This document shows positions 19,033 to 27,241 of a stretch of DNA of 64,000 bases, in pieces (the first letter of the stretch is position 1; every line of letters begins with the position of its first letter). The stretch is from Catellatospora vulcania (lineage in GTDB: Bacteria; Actinomycetota; Actinomycetes; Mycobacteriales; Micromonosporaceae), in contig NZ_ML769305.1 in assembly GCF_009720385.1 (NCBI RefSeq), positions 16,198 through 80,197 of the forward strand, read 5' to 3'. The notes beneath the pieces were generated by a model, which saw only the letters and a list, made by a program, of their open reading frames with translations, made no database searches and was not told the origin of the DNA. The translations under genes and the position numbers were made by a program.

Positions 19033-19590
19033 CTACCTCCCCAGGCCGAACGGGCTCGGCGCGGCGTGCGGGGACACCTTCACCACGGTCCGGGTCGGGT
19101 CGTACCAGTCGGCGCGGCGGATGTCGCGCAGCGCGGTCTTACGCGAGGCCATGTCGAGGCGGTCGATGAAGATGACGCCGTCGAGGTGGTCGGTCTCGTG
19201 CTGGATGCACCGCGACATCAGCCCGGTGCCGACGATCTGCAGCGCGTCGCCGGTCTCGTTGAAGCCCTTGGCGATGACGTTCTTGCGGCGCTTGGTGTCG
19301 TAGTACAGCCCCGGCACGGACAGGCAGCCCTCGTCGCCGTCCATCTCCTCCTCGTCGGGGAAGTGCAGCACCGGGTTGATCAGGTGGCCGACGACGTCGT
19401 CCACGTCGAAGCTGAACACCCGCAGCCCGACGCCGATCTGCGGCGCGGCCAGTCCCACACCTCCGGCATCGCGCATGGTCTCGGTCAGGTCGCGCACGAG
19501 CCCGCGCAGTTCCTTGTCGAAGGTGACCACCTCGTCGGCGGCGGTGCGCAGCACCGGATCCCCGAAAAGACGGATGGGCTGGACGGTCAC
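19033..19590 (-). CDS. def: Peptide deformylase
   Basis: A 185-residue metalloenzyme with the three deformylase motifs: [18 protein letters not shown] (metal Cys) and QHETDHLDG (HExxH). It removes the N-formyl group from nascent proteins, completing the cycle started by the adjacent fmt product. The GTG start is preceded by AGGAGA. A TAGACT hexamer about 45 bases upstream is a likely -10. Confidence 0.98.
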   Translation of the reverse strand: MTVQPIRLFGDPVLRTAADEVVTFDKELRGLVRDLTETMRDAGGVGLAAPQIGVGLRVFSFDVDDVVGHLINPVLHFPDEEEMDGDEGCLSVPGLYYDTKRRKNVIAKGFNETGDALQIVGTGLMSRCIQHETDHLDGVIFIDRLDMASRKTALRDIRRADWYDPTRTVVKVSPHAAPSPFGLGR

Positions 19591-19633
19591 AGGGGTCGTC
19601 TCCTAGGCAGTCGCACGAAGGGCAGTGCTGATC

Positions 19634-19639
19634 AGTCTA
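19634..19639 (-). promoter_or_regulatory. Putative def-fmt-rsmB promoter -10 element
   Basis: TAGACT on the minus strand, 44 bases upstream of the def GTG. It is identical to the hexamers before pheS and metK. Confidence 0.4.
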
Positions 19640-19729
19640 CGGAGTGCCCCGTGCCCGCCTGCACGATCGGTCGCGCGGCGAGACCTTTGTCCTGTTGGCG
19701 ACGGTCCGGCTGGGTCACCGTGGAAGCAT

Positions 19730-19790
19730 GATCGCTGTTTCGTGTCACCAGGCGAGGTCCCACCGCACTTTGTGGCACGAAACGGCGATC
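19730..19790. repeat. Inverted repeat between priA and def
   Basis: Nineteen paired bases (gatcgctgtttcgtgtcac with its partner) around a 21-base centre. The two imperfect positions are G-U in the plus-strand RNA but A-C on the minus strand, although both flanking genes run on the minus strand. It lies in the 271-base gap between priA and def. Confidence 0.65.
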
Positions 19791-19861
19791 TTCGCCCGCA
19801 GGCGACGGGACGGCGGCGGGCGAGGCCGGGCGCGGCGGCGGTCGAGGCCGGGTGGCCGGGG

Positions 19862-21826
19862 TCAGAGTTCGTGGGGGTCCAGTTGGATGCGGACGGGGTG
19901 GGCTGCCTTGCGGAGGCTGCGTACGCCCGCCGCGTCGTGCAGGGCCTTGGCCAGGGCGAGGCCGGCGGCACGGCCGGTGCGCAGCAGCATCCGCTCCTCG
20001 TCCTCGCCGACCGGCAGCGGGCCCAGCACCTGCACGCCGTCGGGCAGCTTGACCAGGTCCAGCAGCTCGTTCACGGCGTCGGCCTGGCCGGTCAGCGTGG
20101 CCATCCGGGCCGCCGGTGGGAAGCCCAGCTCGCGGCGCTCCCCCAGCTCCCGCTCGGCCAGCCAGGCCGGGTCCCAGCGCACCAGCGCCTGCACGATGGC
20201 CAAGCCGGTGTCCGCCACCACGACCACCTTGCCGCCCCGCCCGGCCGGGCGGGCCAGCGCGGCGGCGTTGAACCAGCGCCGGGCCGCCTCCTCGGTGGCC
20301 CGCAGATCGGCCCGGGTCAGCAGCGCCCAGGCGTCCAGCAGCAGCACCGCGCCGTAACCGCCCTCGGCCACCGGCTCCGCGCCCGGCGTGGCCAGCACCA
20401 GGGCAGCCTCCGCGGGCACCGAGGCCAGCACCGCCTCCCGCCCCGAGGTGCGCACCGGCACACCGGGCAGGGCCCGGCCCAGTTCCTCCGCGGTACGCCG
20501 CACGCCCGTCACCGCGGCCCGCAGCCGCCGCCCGCCGCACGCCGGGCATGTCCACCCCGCGGCGGGCCGGGCACACCACCGGCACGTGGCGACGCCCTGC
20601 GCGCTGCCCAGCGCCAGCGGACCCGCGCAGTGCGCGCAGCGGGCCCGCTCGCGGCACTCCTGGCAGGAAACCGCGGGCACGTACCCCCGCCGGGGCACCT
20701 GCACCAGCACCGGCGCACCGGCGGCCAGCGCGTCCCGGGCCGCCAGCCAGGCCGCACTGGGCAGCCGGGCCGACGCGGCCGCCGGGTCCCGGGCCAGCTG
20801 ATTTTCGTCGGCGGGCTGCACCACCGGCGCGTACCGGCGCAACTCGTCCCGGTTGGCGGCGATCTCCTTCGCCCAGCCCGTAGCCAGCAGCAGCTGCGCC
20901 TCGGCGGTCCGCGCGAACCCGCCCACCAGCACCGCGGCGTCCTGCTGCTGCGCCCGGGTGAGCAGCACCTGCCGGGCGTGCGGGTACGGCGAGCGCGGCT
21001 CGGCGTGCACGTCGTCCCCGTCGTCCCAGATCGCCACCAGGCCCAGGTCCGCCACCGGGGCGAACCCGGCCGCCCGGGTGCCTACGACGGCCGCGACCTG
21101 ACCGCGCCGGGCCCGCAGGAAGCGGCGATAGCGTTCGGTGGGCCCCAGCGCCGCCGCCAGCGCCACGTGCCGGTCCGGTCCCAGCAGGGCGGTCAGGGCG
21201 GTGTCCAGGCGCTCCAGGTCGCGGGCGTCGGCCACGACGACGACCGCGCCCCTGCCCGCGTGCAGGGTCGCGGCGACGGCCTCGGCGATCCGGTCCGGCC
21301 ACTGCTCCCCCGGCAGGGCCGACCACACCGCCCGCGGCGCACGCCCCTCGCCCAGCGCCCGCAGGAACGCCTCGCCCGCCGGATAACGCCGCCAGCCCTC
21401 GTGCGGCGGCTCCGGAACCCGGCCCTCGGGGGCGGGCAGGGCCGGTTCGGCTTCGACCTTCGCCTGCCGGGGCGGCACCGCCAGGCGCAGCACGTCGGCG
21501 AGGCCGCCCGCGTACCGGTCGGCGATCTCCCGGGCCGCGCGCAGCACCTGCGGGTCGAGCACCGGTTCGGCCGAGACGACCTTCTCCAGCCAGGACAGCC
21601 GTCCCTCGTGCGCGGTGTCCTCGACCCGGTCCAGCAGCCACCCGTCGACGAGCTGGCCGCTGAAGCGCACCTTCACCCGGGTCCCCGGCCACGCCTTGAC
21701 GTCGAGTTCGGCCGGCACCCGGTAGTCGAAGGTCCGGTCCAGGTGCGGCAGCGGCACGTCCACGCACACCCGCGCGACGGGCAGGCGCTCGGCCGGCTCA
21801 CGATCACGTTTCGGGCGCGGAGTCAC
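19862..21826 (-). CDS. priA: PriA-like primosomal protein N' lacking helicase motifs
   Basis: A 654-residue PriA homologue. The N-terminal DNA-binding domain (about 15-115, ARVCVDVPLPHLDRTFDYRVP) and the zinc-binding region (about 390-445, CQECRERARCAHC and CRWCARP...CPACGG) are retained. The Walker A GxGKT and DEAH box of active PriA are missing: the region where DEEH is expected reads IWDDGDD. Actinobacterial PriA proteins are known to be like this, so the gene is not broken. It probably keeps a structural role in replication restart without ATPase activity. The GTG start is at 21826; it stands alone after metK. Confidence 0.9.
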   Translation of the reverse strand: MTPRPKRDREPAERLPVARVCVDVPLPHLDRTFDYRVPAELDVKAWPGTRVKVRFSGQLVDGWLLDRVEDTAHEGRLSWLEKVVSAEPVLDPQVLRAAREIADRYAGGLADVLRLAVPPRQAKVEAEPALPAPEGRVPEPPHEGWRRYPAGEAFLRALGEGRAPRAVWSALPGEQWPDRIAEAVAATLHAGRGAVVVVADARDLERLDTALTALLGPDRHVALAAALGPTERYRRFLRARRGQVAAVVGTRAAGFAPVADLGLVAIWDDGDDVHAEPRSPYPHARQVLLTRAQQQDAAVLVGGFARTAEAQLLLATGWAKEIAANRDELRRYAPVVQPADENQLARDPAAASARLPSAAWLAARDALAAGAPVLVQVPRRGYVPAVSCQECRERARCAHCAGPLALGSAQGVATCRWCARPAAGWTCPACGGRRLRAAVTGVRRTAEELGRALPGVPVRTSGREAVLASVPAEAALVLATPGAEPVAEGGYGAVLLLDAWALLTRADLRATEEAARRWFNAAALARPAGRGGKVVVVADTGLAIVQALVRWDPAWLAERELGERRELGFPPAARMATLTGQADAVNELLDLVKLPDGVQVLGPLPVGEDEERMLLRTGRAAGLALAKALHDAAGVRSLRKAAHPVRIQLDPHEL

Positions 21827-21903
21827 CAGGAAGTCTTAGCAGACCCCTCCGACTCCCCCCACCCACCCCGCCCCCGCCCTCACCGCCCCACACCCCGCCC
21901 GAA

Positions 21904-21968
21904 ATAGACGTTGGCCTATCTGGGTGAGAGTTCGGCGATCGAACTCATCCAGATAGGCCAACGTCTAT
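21904..21968. repeat. Family A intergenic palindrome, copy 3
   Basis: Arms atagacgttggcctatctgg and its exact reverse complement, with an inner gagttc/gaactc extension around a 7-base loop. It lies 59 bases after the metK stop and before priA, where a metK terminator is expected. Confidence 0.85.
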
Positions 21969-22026
21969 GCAAAACGGGGGGCGCGGAACGCCTCAGGGGC
22001 GCCTGCCGCAGGCGGGGCCGAGCAGG

Positions 22027-23217
22027 TCAGCTGACGGCGGACTTGAGGTCGGCGACGCGGTCGGTGCGCTCCCAGGTCAGGTCCGGCAGCTCGCGGCCGA
22101 AGTGGCCGTAGGCGGCGGTCTGCTGGTAGATCGGGCGCAGCAGGTCCAGGTCGCGGATGATCGCGGCGGGACGCAGGTCGAAGACCTCGCCGATCGCGCG
22201 CTCGATGCGCTCGACCGACACCGTCTCGGTGCCGAACGTCTCCACGAACAGGCTCACCGGCTTGGCCTTGCCGATGGCGTACGCCACCTGCACCTCGCAG
22301 CGCTCGGCGAGGCCGGCCGCGACGACGTTCTTGGCCACCCAGCGCATCGCGTACGCCGCCGAGCGGTCGACCTTCGACGGGTCCTTGCCGGAGAACGCGC
22401 CGCCGCCGTGGCGGGCGTAGCCGCCGTACGTGTCGACGATGATCTTGCGGCCGGTGAGGCCGGCGTCGCCCATCGGGCCGCCGATCTCGAAGCGGCCGGT
22501 CGGGTTGACCAGCAGCCGGTAGCCCTCGGTGTCCAGGCCCAGGCCGTCCAGCTCGGGCGCGATCACGTGCTCGCGGACGTCGGGCGTGAGCAGCGACTCC
22601 AGCGAGATGTCGGGCGCGTGCTGCGACGAGACCACGACCGTGTTGAGCCGGACCGGCTTGAAGCCGTCGTACTCGATGGTGACCTGGGTCTTGCCGTCGG
22701 GGCGCAGGTAAGGGATCGCGCCGTCCTTGCGGGCCGCGGTGAGGCGGCGGGCCAGCCGGTGTGCCAGCGCGATGGGCAGCGGCATCAGCTCGGGGGTCTC
22801 CGAGCAGGCGAAGCCGAACATCATGCCCTGGTCGCCCGCGCCCTGCGCGTCGAGGCTGTCGGCGCCCTCGCCGGAGCGCTGCTCCAGCGCGCTGTCGACG
22901 CCCTGGGCGATGTCGGGCGACTGCGAGCCGATCGACACGCTCACGCCGCAGGACGCGCCGTCGAAGCCCTTCTTGGAGGAGTCGTAGCCGATGCCCAGGA
23001 TCGTGTCGCGCACGATGGTCGGGATGTCGGCGTACGCCTGGGTGGTGACCTCTCCGGCGACGTGCACCTGGCCGGTGGTGATCAGCGTCTCGACGGCGAC
23101 GCGGCTGCGCGGGTCCCGGGCGAGCAGCGCGTCCAGGATGCCGTCGCTGATCTGGTCAGCGATCTTGTCCGGGTGACCCTCGGTGACCGACTCCGAGGTG
23201 AACAGGCGACGTGCCAC
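22027..23217 (-). CDS. metK: S-adenosylmethionine synthetase
   Basis: A 396-residue enzyme starting at GTG 23217 ([19 protein letters not shown]) with GGAGAA upstream. It carries the ATP-binding [13 protein letters not shown], the GAGDQG loop and the phosphate-binding [19 protein letters not shown]. It makes SAM from methionine and ATP. It appears monocistronic, with a TAGACT -10-like element upstream and a family A palindrome downstream. No SAM riboswitch was recognised. Confidence 0.98.
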   Translation of the reverse strand: MARRLFTSESVTEGHPDKIADQISDGILDALLARDPRSRVAVETLITTGQVHVAGEVTTQAYADIPTIVRDTILGIGYDSSKKGFDGASCGVSVSIGSQSPDIAQGVDSALEQRSGEGADSLDAQGAGDQGMMFGFACSETPELMPLPIALAHRLARRLTAARKDGAIPYLRPDGKTQVTIEYDGFKPVRLNTVVVSSQHAPDISLESLLTPDVREHVIAPELDGLGLDTEGYRLLVNPTGRFEIGGPMGDAGLTGRKIIVDTYGGYARHGGGAFSGKDPSKVDRSAAYAMRWVAKNVVAAGLAERCEVQVAYAIGKAKPVSLFVETFGTETVSVERIERAIGEVFDLRPAAIIRDLDLLRPIYQQTAAYGHFGRELPDLTWERTDRVADLKSAVS

Positions 23218-23283
23218 TCGATTTCTCCAATACAGCGCTTGATGACGATGGATGGACCGTAAGGCCATCGGCGTCCTGGCGAA

Positions 23284-23289
23284 AGTCTA
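23284..23289 (-). promoter_or_regulatory. Putative metK promoter -10 element
   Basis: TAGACT on the minus strand about 70 bases before the metK start. A well-placed -35 is not evident. Confidence 0.4.
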
Positions 23290-23350
23290 GTTCCCTACAG
23301 CGCCGCACGGGCGCAAGCCCTGCCCGAGAGTCCGCAGGACGGGACGGTGA

Positions 23351-24544
23351 TCACAGCAGCGCGACGACCTGGTCCCAGACCGCGTCGGCGAGATCGTCCT
23401 TGCTGCGGGCGGGCAGTTCTCGCTGTGAGCCGTCCGCGCCGAGCACGACCGCCTCGTTGTGGTCGGCCCCGAAGACCTTGTCCGGGCCGACCTCGTTGAC
23501 CACGATCAGGTCGGCTCGTTTGCGGATCAGCTTGCCGCGGGCGTGCTCCAGCGCGTCGTGCGTCTCGGCCGCGAAGGCGACCAGCACCTGGCCGGGACGC
23601 TTGCCCGCGCCGAGTTCGGCCGCGATGTCCGGGTTCAGGGCCAGCTCGATGACCGGCGCGGCGCCGTCCGCGGTTTTCTTGATCTTCTGGTCGGCGTACG
23701 CCACCGGGCGGAAGTCGGCCGGGGCCGCTGCCATGACCACGGCGTCGGCCTCCTTGGCCGCGCCGATCACCGCGTCGCGCAGCTCGGCCGTGGTGCCGAC
23801 CCGGACCAGGTCGACCCCGGCGGGCGTGGGCAGCGACACGTTGGCGGCGACGAGGGTCACCCGGGCGCCCCGGGCGATCGCGGTGCGCGCGAAGGCGTAC
23901 CCCTGCTTGCCGGAGGAGCGGTTACCCAGGAAGCGGACCGGGTCCAGCGGTTCTCGGGTGCCGCCCGCGGTGACCACGACGTGGCGGCCGGCCAGGTCGG
24001 CCTGCGGCGCGACGCCGCGGGCCAGCACCCGTTGCGCCGTCTCAAAGATCTGCTCCGGGTCGGGCAGCCGGCCCTTGCCGGTGTCCTTGCCGGTGAGTCG
24101 GCCGACCGCGGGCTCGATCACCAGCGCGCCGCGGCGGCGCAGGGTGGCCACGTTGTCGGCGGTGGCCGGGTGCTCCCACATCTCGGTGTGCATCGCCGGG
24201 GCGAACACGACCGGGCAGCGCGCGGTGAGCAGCGTGTTGGTGAGCAGGTCGTCGGCCATGCCGTGGGCGGCCTTGGCCAGCAGGTCGGCCGTGGCGGGCA
24301 CGACGAGCACCAGGTCGGCGGTCTGCCCGAGCTTGACGTGCGGCACCTGCGGCACATCCGACCAGACCTCGGTCGCGGCCGGCTGGCCGGACAGCGCCTC
24401 CCAGGTCGGCGCGCCGACGAAGCGCAGCGCGGAAGCGGTGGGCACCACGCGCACCGAGTGACCGGACTCGGTGAGCAGGCGCAGCAGCTCGCAGGCCTTG
24501 TAGGCGGCGATGCCGCCGCCTACACCCAGGACGACGCGAGCCAT
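23351..24544 (-). CDS. coaBC: Bifunctional phosphopantothenoylcysteine decarboxylase / phosphopantothenate-cysteine ligase
   Basis: A 397-residue fusion. The CoaC flavoprotein half (about 1-180) has VVLGVGGGIAAYKACELLR and the PAMHTEMW motif, the actinobacterial form of PAMNxxMW. The CoaB half (about 190-397) has VVVTAGGTREPLDPVRFLGN and NRSSGKQG. It performs two consecutive steps of coenzyme A synthesis. The ATG at 24544 lies ten bases after the rpoZ stop, so gmk-rpoZ-coaBC reads as one operon. Confidence 0.96.
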   Translation of the reverse strand: MARVVLGVGGGIAAYKACELLRLLTESGHSVRVVPTASALRFVGAPTWEALSGQPAATEVWSDVPQVPHVKLGQTADLVLVVPATADLLAKAAHGMADDLLTNTLLTARCPVVFAPAMHTEMWEHPATADNVATLRRRGALVIEPAVGRLTGKDTGKGRLPDPEQIFETAQRVLARGVAPQADLAGRHVVVTAGGTREPLDPVRFLGNRSSGKQGYAFARTAIARGARVTLVAANVSLPTPAGVDLVRVGTTAELRDAVIGAAKEADAVVMAAAPADFRPVAYADQKIKKTADGAAPVIELALNPDIAAELGAGKRPGQVLVAFAAETHDALEHARGKLIRKRADLIVVNEVGPDKVFGADHNEAVVLGADGSQRELPARSKDDLADAVWDQVVALL

Positions 24545-24554
24545 GCCGGGAGGC

Positions 24555-24821
24555 TCAGGCCTCGTTGGTGGGCTCGGCGGTGAGCAGGCCGGCGTTGATC
24601 TCCCGCATGGAGATGGACAGCGCCTTCTCCTGCGGGGTGGTCTCGACCAGCGGGCCGACGTACTCGAGCAGGCCCTCACCGAGCTGGCTGTAGTAGGCGT
24701 TGATCTGCCGGGCACGCTTGGCCGCGAAGATCACCAGCGCGTACTTCGACGAGGTCTTCTCGAGCAGCTCGTCGATGGGCGGGTTGGTGATGCCTTCGGG
24801 GTGTGCGACGGTTCCAGCCAC
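24555..24821 (-). CDS. rpoZ: RNA polymerase omega subunit
   Basis: An 88-residue omega with [22 protein letters not shown] and the [11 protein letters not shown] helix that latches onto beta-prime. The GTG start is at 24821, 37 bases after the gmk stop. The gmk-rpoZ-coaBC order is typical of actinobacteria. Confidence 0.97.
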   Translation of the reverse strand: MAGTVAHPEGITNPPIDELLEKTSSKYALVIFAAKRARQINAYYSQLGEGLLEYVGPLVETTPQEKALSISMREINAGLLTAEPTNEA

Positions 24822-24858
24822 GGTGTCCAGTCCTTGTCGTAGAAGAGTGTTCCGGGCG

Positions 24859-25473
24859 CTAAACGCGCGGGCGTGCAGCGGCGAGCGCCGGCGAACCGAG
24901 CAATCCTACCAACTCGTCCGCAGCGCGCTCGAGGTAGTCGTTCACGACAGTGGTGTCGAACTCGGACTCCGCGGCCAGTTCCTCGTCGGCGTGGGCCAGG
25001 CGGCGGCGGATGGTGTCCGGGCTCTCGGTGCCGCGGCCGATGAGCCGGCGGCGCAGCTCTTCGCGGCTGGGCGGGGCGAGGAAGACGAGCTGGGCGTCCG
25101 GCCAGGTCTCGCGGACCTGGCGGGCGCCCTGCAGGTCGATCTTCAGCAGGGCGGGGATGCCGGCGGCGATCCGGCCCTCCACCGCGGCGCGCGGCGTGCC
25201 GTAGAGGTTGCCGGCGAACTCGGCCCACTCCAGCAGCATGCCGGTGTCGGCCAGGCGCTCGAACTCGGTGCGGTTGACGAACGTGTAGTGCTTGCCGTCG
25301 ATCTCGTAGTCGCGCTTCTTGCGGGTGGTGACCGAGACGGACAGCCAAACCCAGGGAGAACGCTTCCGGATGACCTCGATGACGGCATCCTTGCCGACAC
25401 CGGAAGGACCGGAGAGCACGGTCAGGCGGGCGGGCGCGGCCGCTCTGGCGGCGAGCGGTACGTCGTCTTCCAT
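24859..25473 (-). CDS. gmk: Guanylate kinase
   Basis: A 204-residue P-loop kinase with [16 protein letters not shown] (Walker A ends in Asp rather than Ser/Thr, as in several actinobacterial Gmk proteins), [21 protein letters not shown] for GMP binding and [11 protein letters not shown]. It phosphorylates GMP to GDP. The first ATG (25473) is preferred over a TTG two codons upstream. It heads gmk-rpoZ-coaBC. Confidence 0.96.
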   Translation of the reverse strand: MEDDVPLAARAAAPARLTVLSGPSGVGKDAVIEVIRKRSPWVWLSVSVTTRKKRDYEIDGKHYTFVNRTEFERLADTGMLLEWAEFAGNLYGTPRAAVEGRIAAGIPALLKIDLQGARQVRETWPDAQLVFLAPPSREELRRRLIGRGTESPDTIRRRLAHADEELAAESEFDTTVVNDYLERAADELVGLLGSPALAAARPRV

Positions 25474-25597
25474 TCTCAAGTTCTACCCAATCGAGGAGCG
25501 GAGGTGGCAGCCGGGCCCCTGTTTGAGCAGTACGTCACCAAGACTTAACAGGGGGTTCCGGCCCGGATGGGGCCTTCCTGCCCGCATAAACGAACCA

Positions 25598-25624
25598 GCG
25601 GCGCTGTCGAAACGACAGCGCCGC
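25598..25624. terminator. Perfect 12-bp hairpin downstream of mihF
   Basis: Arms gcggcgctgtcg/cgacagcgccgc with an AAA loop. On the minus strand it is followed by TGGTTCGTTT, so it may terminate mihF transcripts. Confidence 0.6.
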
Positions 25625-25740
25625 CGGGCGACGATCTGTGGAACGAACCGATCACCCGAAGGTGTGAGGGTCACTCACACCGCAGGTGGCGGACCGTTCC
25701 GGTGGGCAGGCGGTGGAGCCTCGGCACACCGCTGCCCGTT

Positions 25741-25776
25741 CGCCGCGGACGGGGCGTCCGCCCGCGGCGATTTTTT
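25741..25776 (+). terminator. Intrinsic terminator oriented on the plus strand
   Basis: Stem cgccgcgg/ccgcggcg with inner pairing, followed directly by A and six T residues. The T-tract is on the plus strand, opposite to the flanking genes. It ends 22 bases before the mihF stop. Confidence 0.7.
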
Positions 25777-25797
25777 CAGCTGACGAGGTTCGTCGGC

Positions 25798-26112
25798 TCA
25801 GGCCGCGAACTCGGCCAGCAGCGCCTTACGCTGCTGGTCGCCCAGCCCGCGCAGGCGGCGGGAGTCGGCGATCTTCAGCTTCTCCATGATCTGCGTGGCC
25901 CGGATCTTGCCGATGCCGGGGAGCGCCTGCAGCACGGCCGAAACCTTGAGCTTGCCGACGACATCGTCGCCCTCGGCGCGGTCAAGCACGGCGGCCAGGG
26001 TGGTCTTGCCCTGCTTGAGCTGCTCCTTGAGCTCAGCCCGAGCCTTGCGGACCTCCGCGGCCTTCTCCAGCGCGGCAGCGCGCTGCTCTGGGGTCAGTGA
26101 CGGGAGCGGCAC
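25798..26112 (-). CDS. mihF: Actinobacterial integration host factor mIHF
   Basis: A 104-residue basic protein, PSLTPEQRAAALEKAAEVRK at the start and LQALPGIGKIRATQIMEKL (helix-two-turn-helix) in the C-terminal half, ending RKALLAEFAA. This is the mycobacterial/streptomycete mIHF family: a nucleoid protein that binds DNA non-specifically, affects supercoiling, and was found as the host factor for phage L5 integration. The GTG start is at 26112. It stands alone between gmk and pyrF, as in many actinobacteria. Confidence 0.96.
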   Translation of the reverse strand: MPLPSLTPEQRAAALEKAAEVRKARAELKEQLKQGKTTLAAVLDRAEGDDVVGKLKVSAVLQALPGIGKIRATQIMEKLKIADSRRLRGLGDQQRKALLAEFAA

Positions 26113-26324
26113 CAGTTCTCCTCAGGTCCTCTTGGTCACGCCGACGGGATCGCCGGCGTGTGGTGCGTCGGGTTCCCCACCGGACTCGGCGGCTAACCTT
26201 CGGCATCCGTTGCTGGTGAAAACCCGCGTGACTGGTGGGCCACGCGAGCAGATCAGCCCAGCGCGGGGAAACCTAGCGGTCGACGGCGTTTTCGGCAACG
26301 TCACCGCGCATGATCACGGAAAGG

Positions 26325-27170
26325 TCACGACCGGCCCGGACGTCCCAATGCGTCCCGGCAGGCATCGAGAGTCCGAGATGCCGCGTCCCGAAGCGATTGC
26401 ACGTCGGGACCCGCGCCGAGCACTTCGCGCGACGACGAGGGCAGCACCGCGCCGAGGTTCCCGGCGAAGATCCGACGAAGATCACCGGCCGTGCCGCCCT
26501 GCGCGCCGAGCCCCGGAACGAGGAACGGGCCGTTCACCTGGGACAGGTCGTGACCGGTTTCGCCGATGGTCGCGCCGACCACCAGTCCGAGGCTTCCGAT
26601 CGGCTCCACACCCTTGTTGAGCTGGGAAATCTCGTCGATGATCGTCTGCGCGACGGTACGGCCGTCGATACCCCGAGCGTGTTGCACGCCCGGACCCTCC
26701 GGGTTGGACGTGAGAGCCAGAACGAAGACGCCTCCGCCGTGCTCAGCCGCCATGTCGAACATCGGCGCGAGCGAACCGAGGCCCAGGAACGGGCTCGCGG
26801 TGATCGCGTCGACATACATGGGTCTCGATGGGTTCAGATATGCGTCCGCGTATGCGGCGGCGGTCGAGCCGATGTCGCCTCGCTTCACGTCGAGAAGCAC
26901 AAGGGTTCCGGCCTGCCTAAACTGTCGGATAGTTGACTCAAGAATCGCCACTCCGCGGGACCCGAATCGCTCGAAAAAAGCCGACTGCGGCTTGACGACG
27001 GCGACCCTGCCGGCCAGCGCGTCGACCGTCGTCCGGCAGAACGACGCCACCCCGTCCGCGTCGTCGGGCAGGCCCCACGCCTTCAGCAGCGAGCTGTGCG
27101 GGTCGATCCCGACACACAGCGGTCCGCGCTCGTCCATCGCCCGCGCCAGGCGCGCACCGAACGGCTCCAT
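26325..27170 (-). CDS. pyrF: Orotidine 5'-phosphate decarboxylase, type 2
   Basis: A 281-residue decarboxylase with the type 2 N-terminus CVGIDPHSSLLKAWGLP, KPQSAFFERFG, the catalytic LLDVKRGDIGST and PGLGAQGG phosphate loop. It makes UMP from OMP. ATG follows a strong AGGAG. It is the last gene of the pyrimidine run, 71 bases after bioA. Confidence 0.97.
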   Translation of the reverse strand: MEPFGARLARAMDERGPLCVGIDPHSSLLKAWGLPDDADGVASFCRTTVDALAGRVAVVKPQSAFFERFGSRGVAILESTIRQFRQAGTLVLLDVKRGDIGSTAAAYADAYLNPSRPMYVDAITASPFLGLGSLAPMFDMAAEHGGGVFVLALTSNPEGPGVQHARGIDGRTVAQTIIDEISQLNKGVEPIGSLGLVVGATIGETGHDLSQVNGPFLVPGLGAQGGTAGDLRRIFAGNLGAVLPSSSREVLGAGPDVQSLRDAASRTLDACRDALGRPGRS

Positions 27171-27241
27171 GAATTCTCCTCACTCTCGGACGTGACCGTC
27201 GCGCCCGCACGGTCGTGCTGCACGACCGCGCCGGCGCCGGG

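Larger units (their letters stand above)
25474..25797. other. Intergenic region between gmk and mihF
   Basis: No protein gene seen. It holds a 12-bp hairpin at 25598-25624 and a hairpin followed by six T residues at 25741-25776 that reads as an intrinsic terminator on the plus strand. On the minus strand a TTAAGT-type hexamer near 25543 is a possible gmk -10. No plus-strand protein gene explains the plus-oriented terminator. Confidence 0.5.

Noticed and set aside
16545..19169. An 874-codon plus-strand frame across rsmB and fmt
   Set aside because: Same GC3 shadow effect; it crosses two well-supported opposite-strand genes and has no ribosome binding site or protein motifs.
19862..21826. priA as a pseudogene because helicase motifs are missing
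   Set aside because: The frame is intact with zinc and DNA-binding parts, and loss of Walker motifs is general in actinobacterial PriA.
23218..23350. SAM riboswitch before metK
   Set aside because: No SAM-I, SAM-II or SAM-IV core is visible in the 133-base gap; only a TAGACT promoter-like hexamer.
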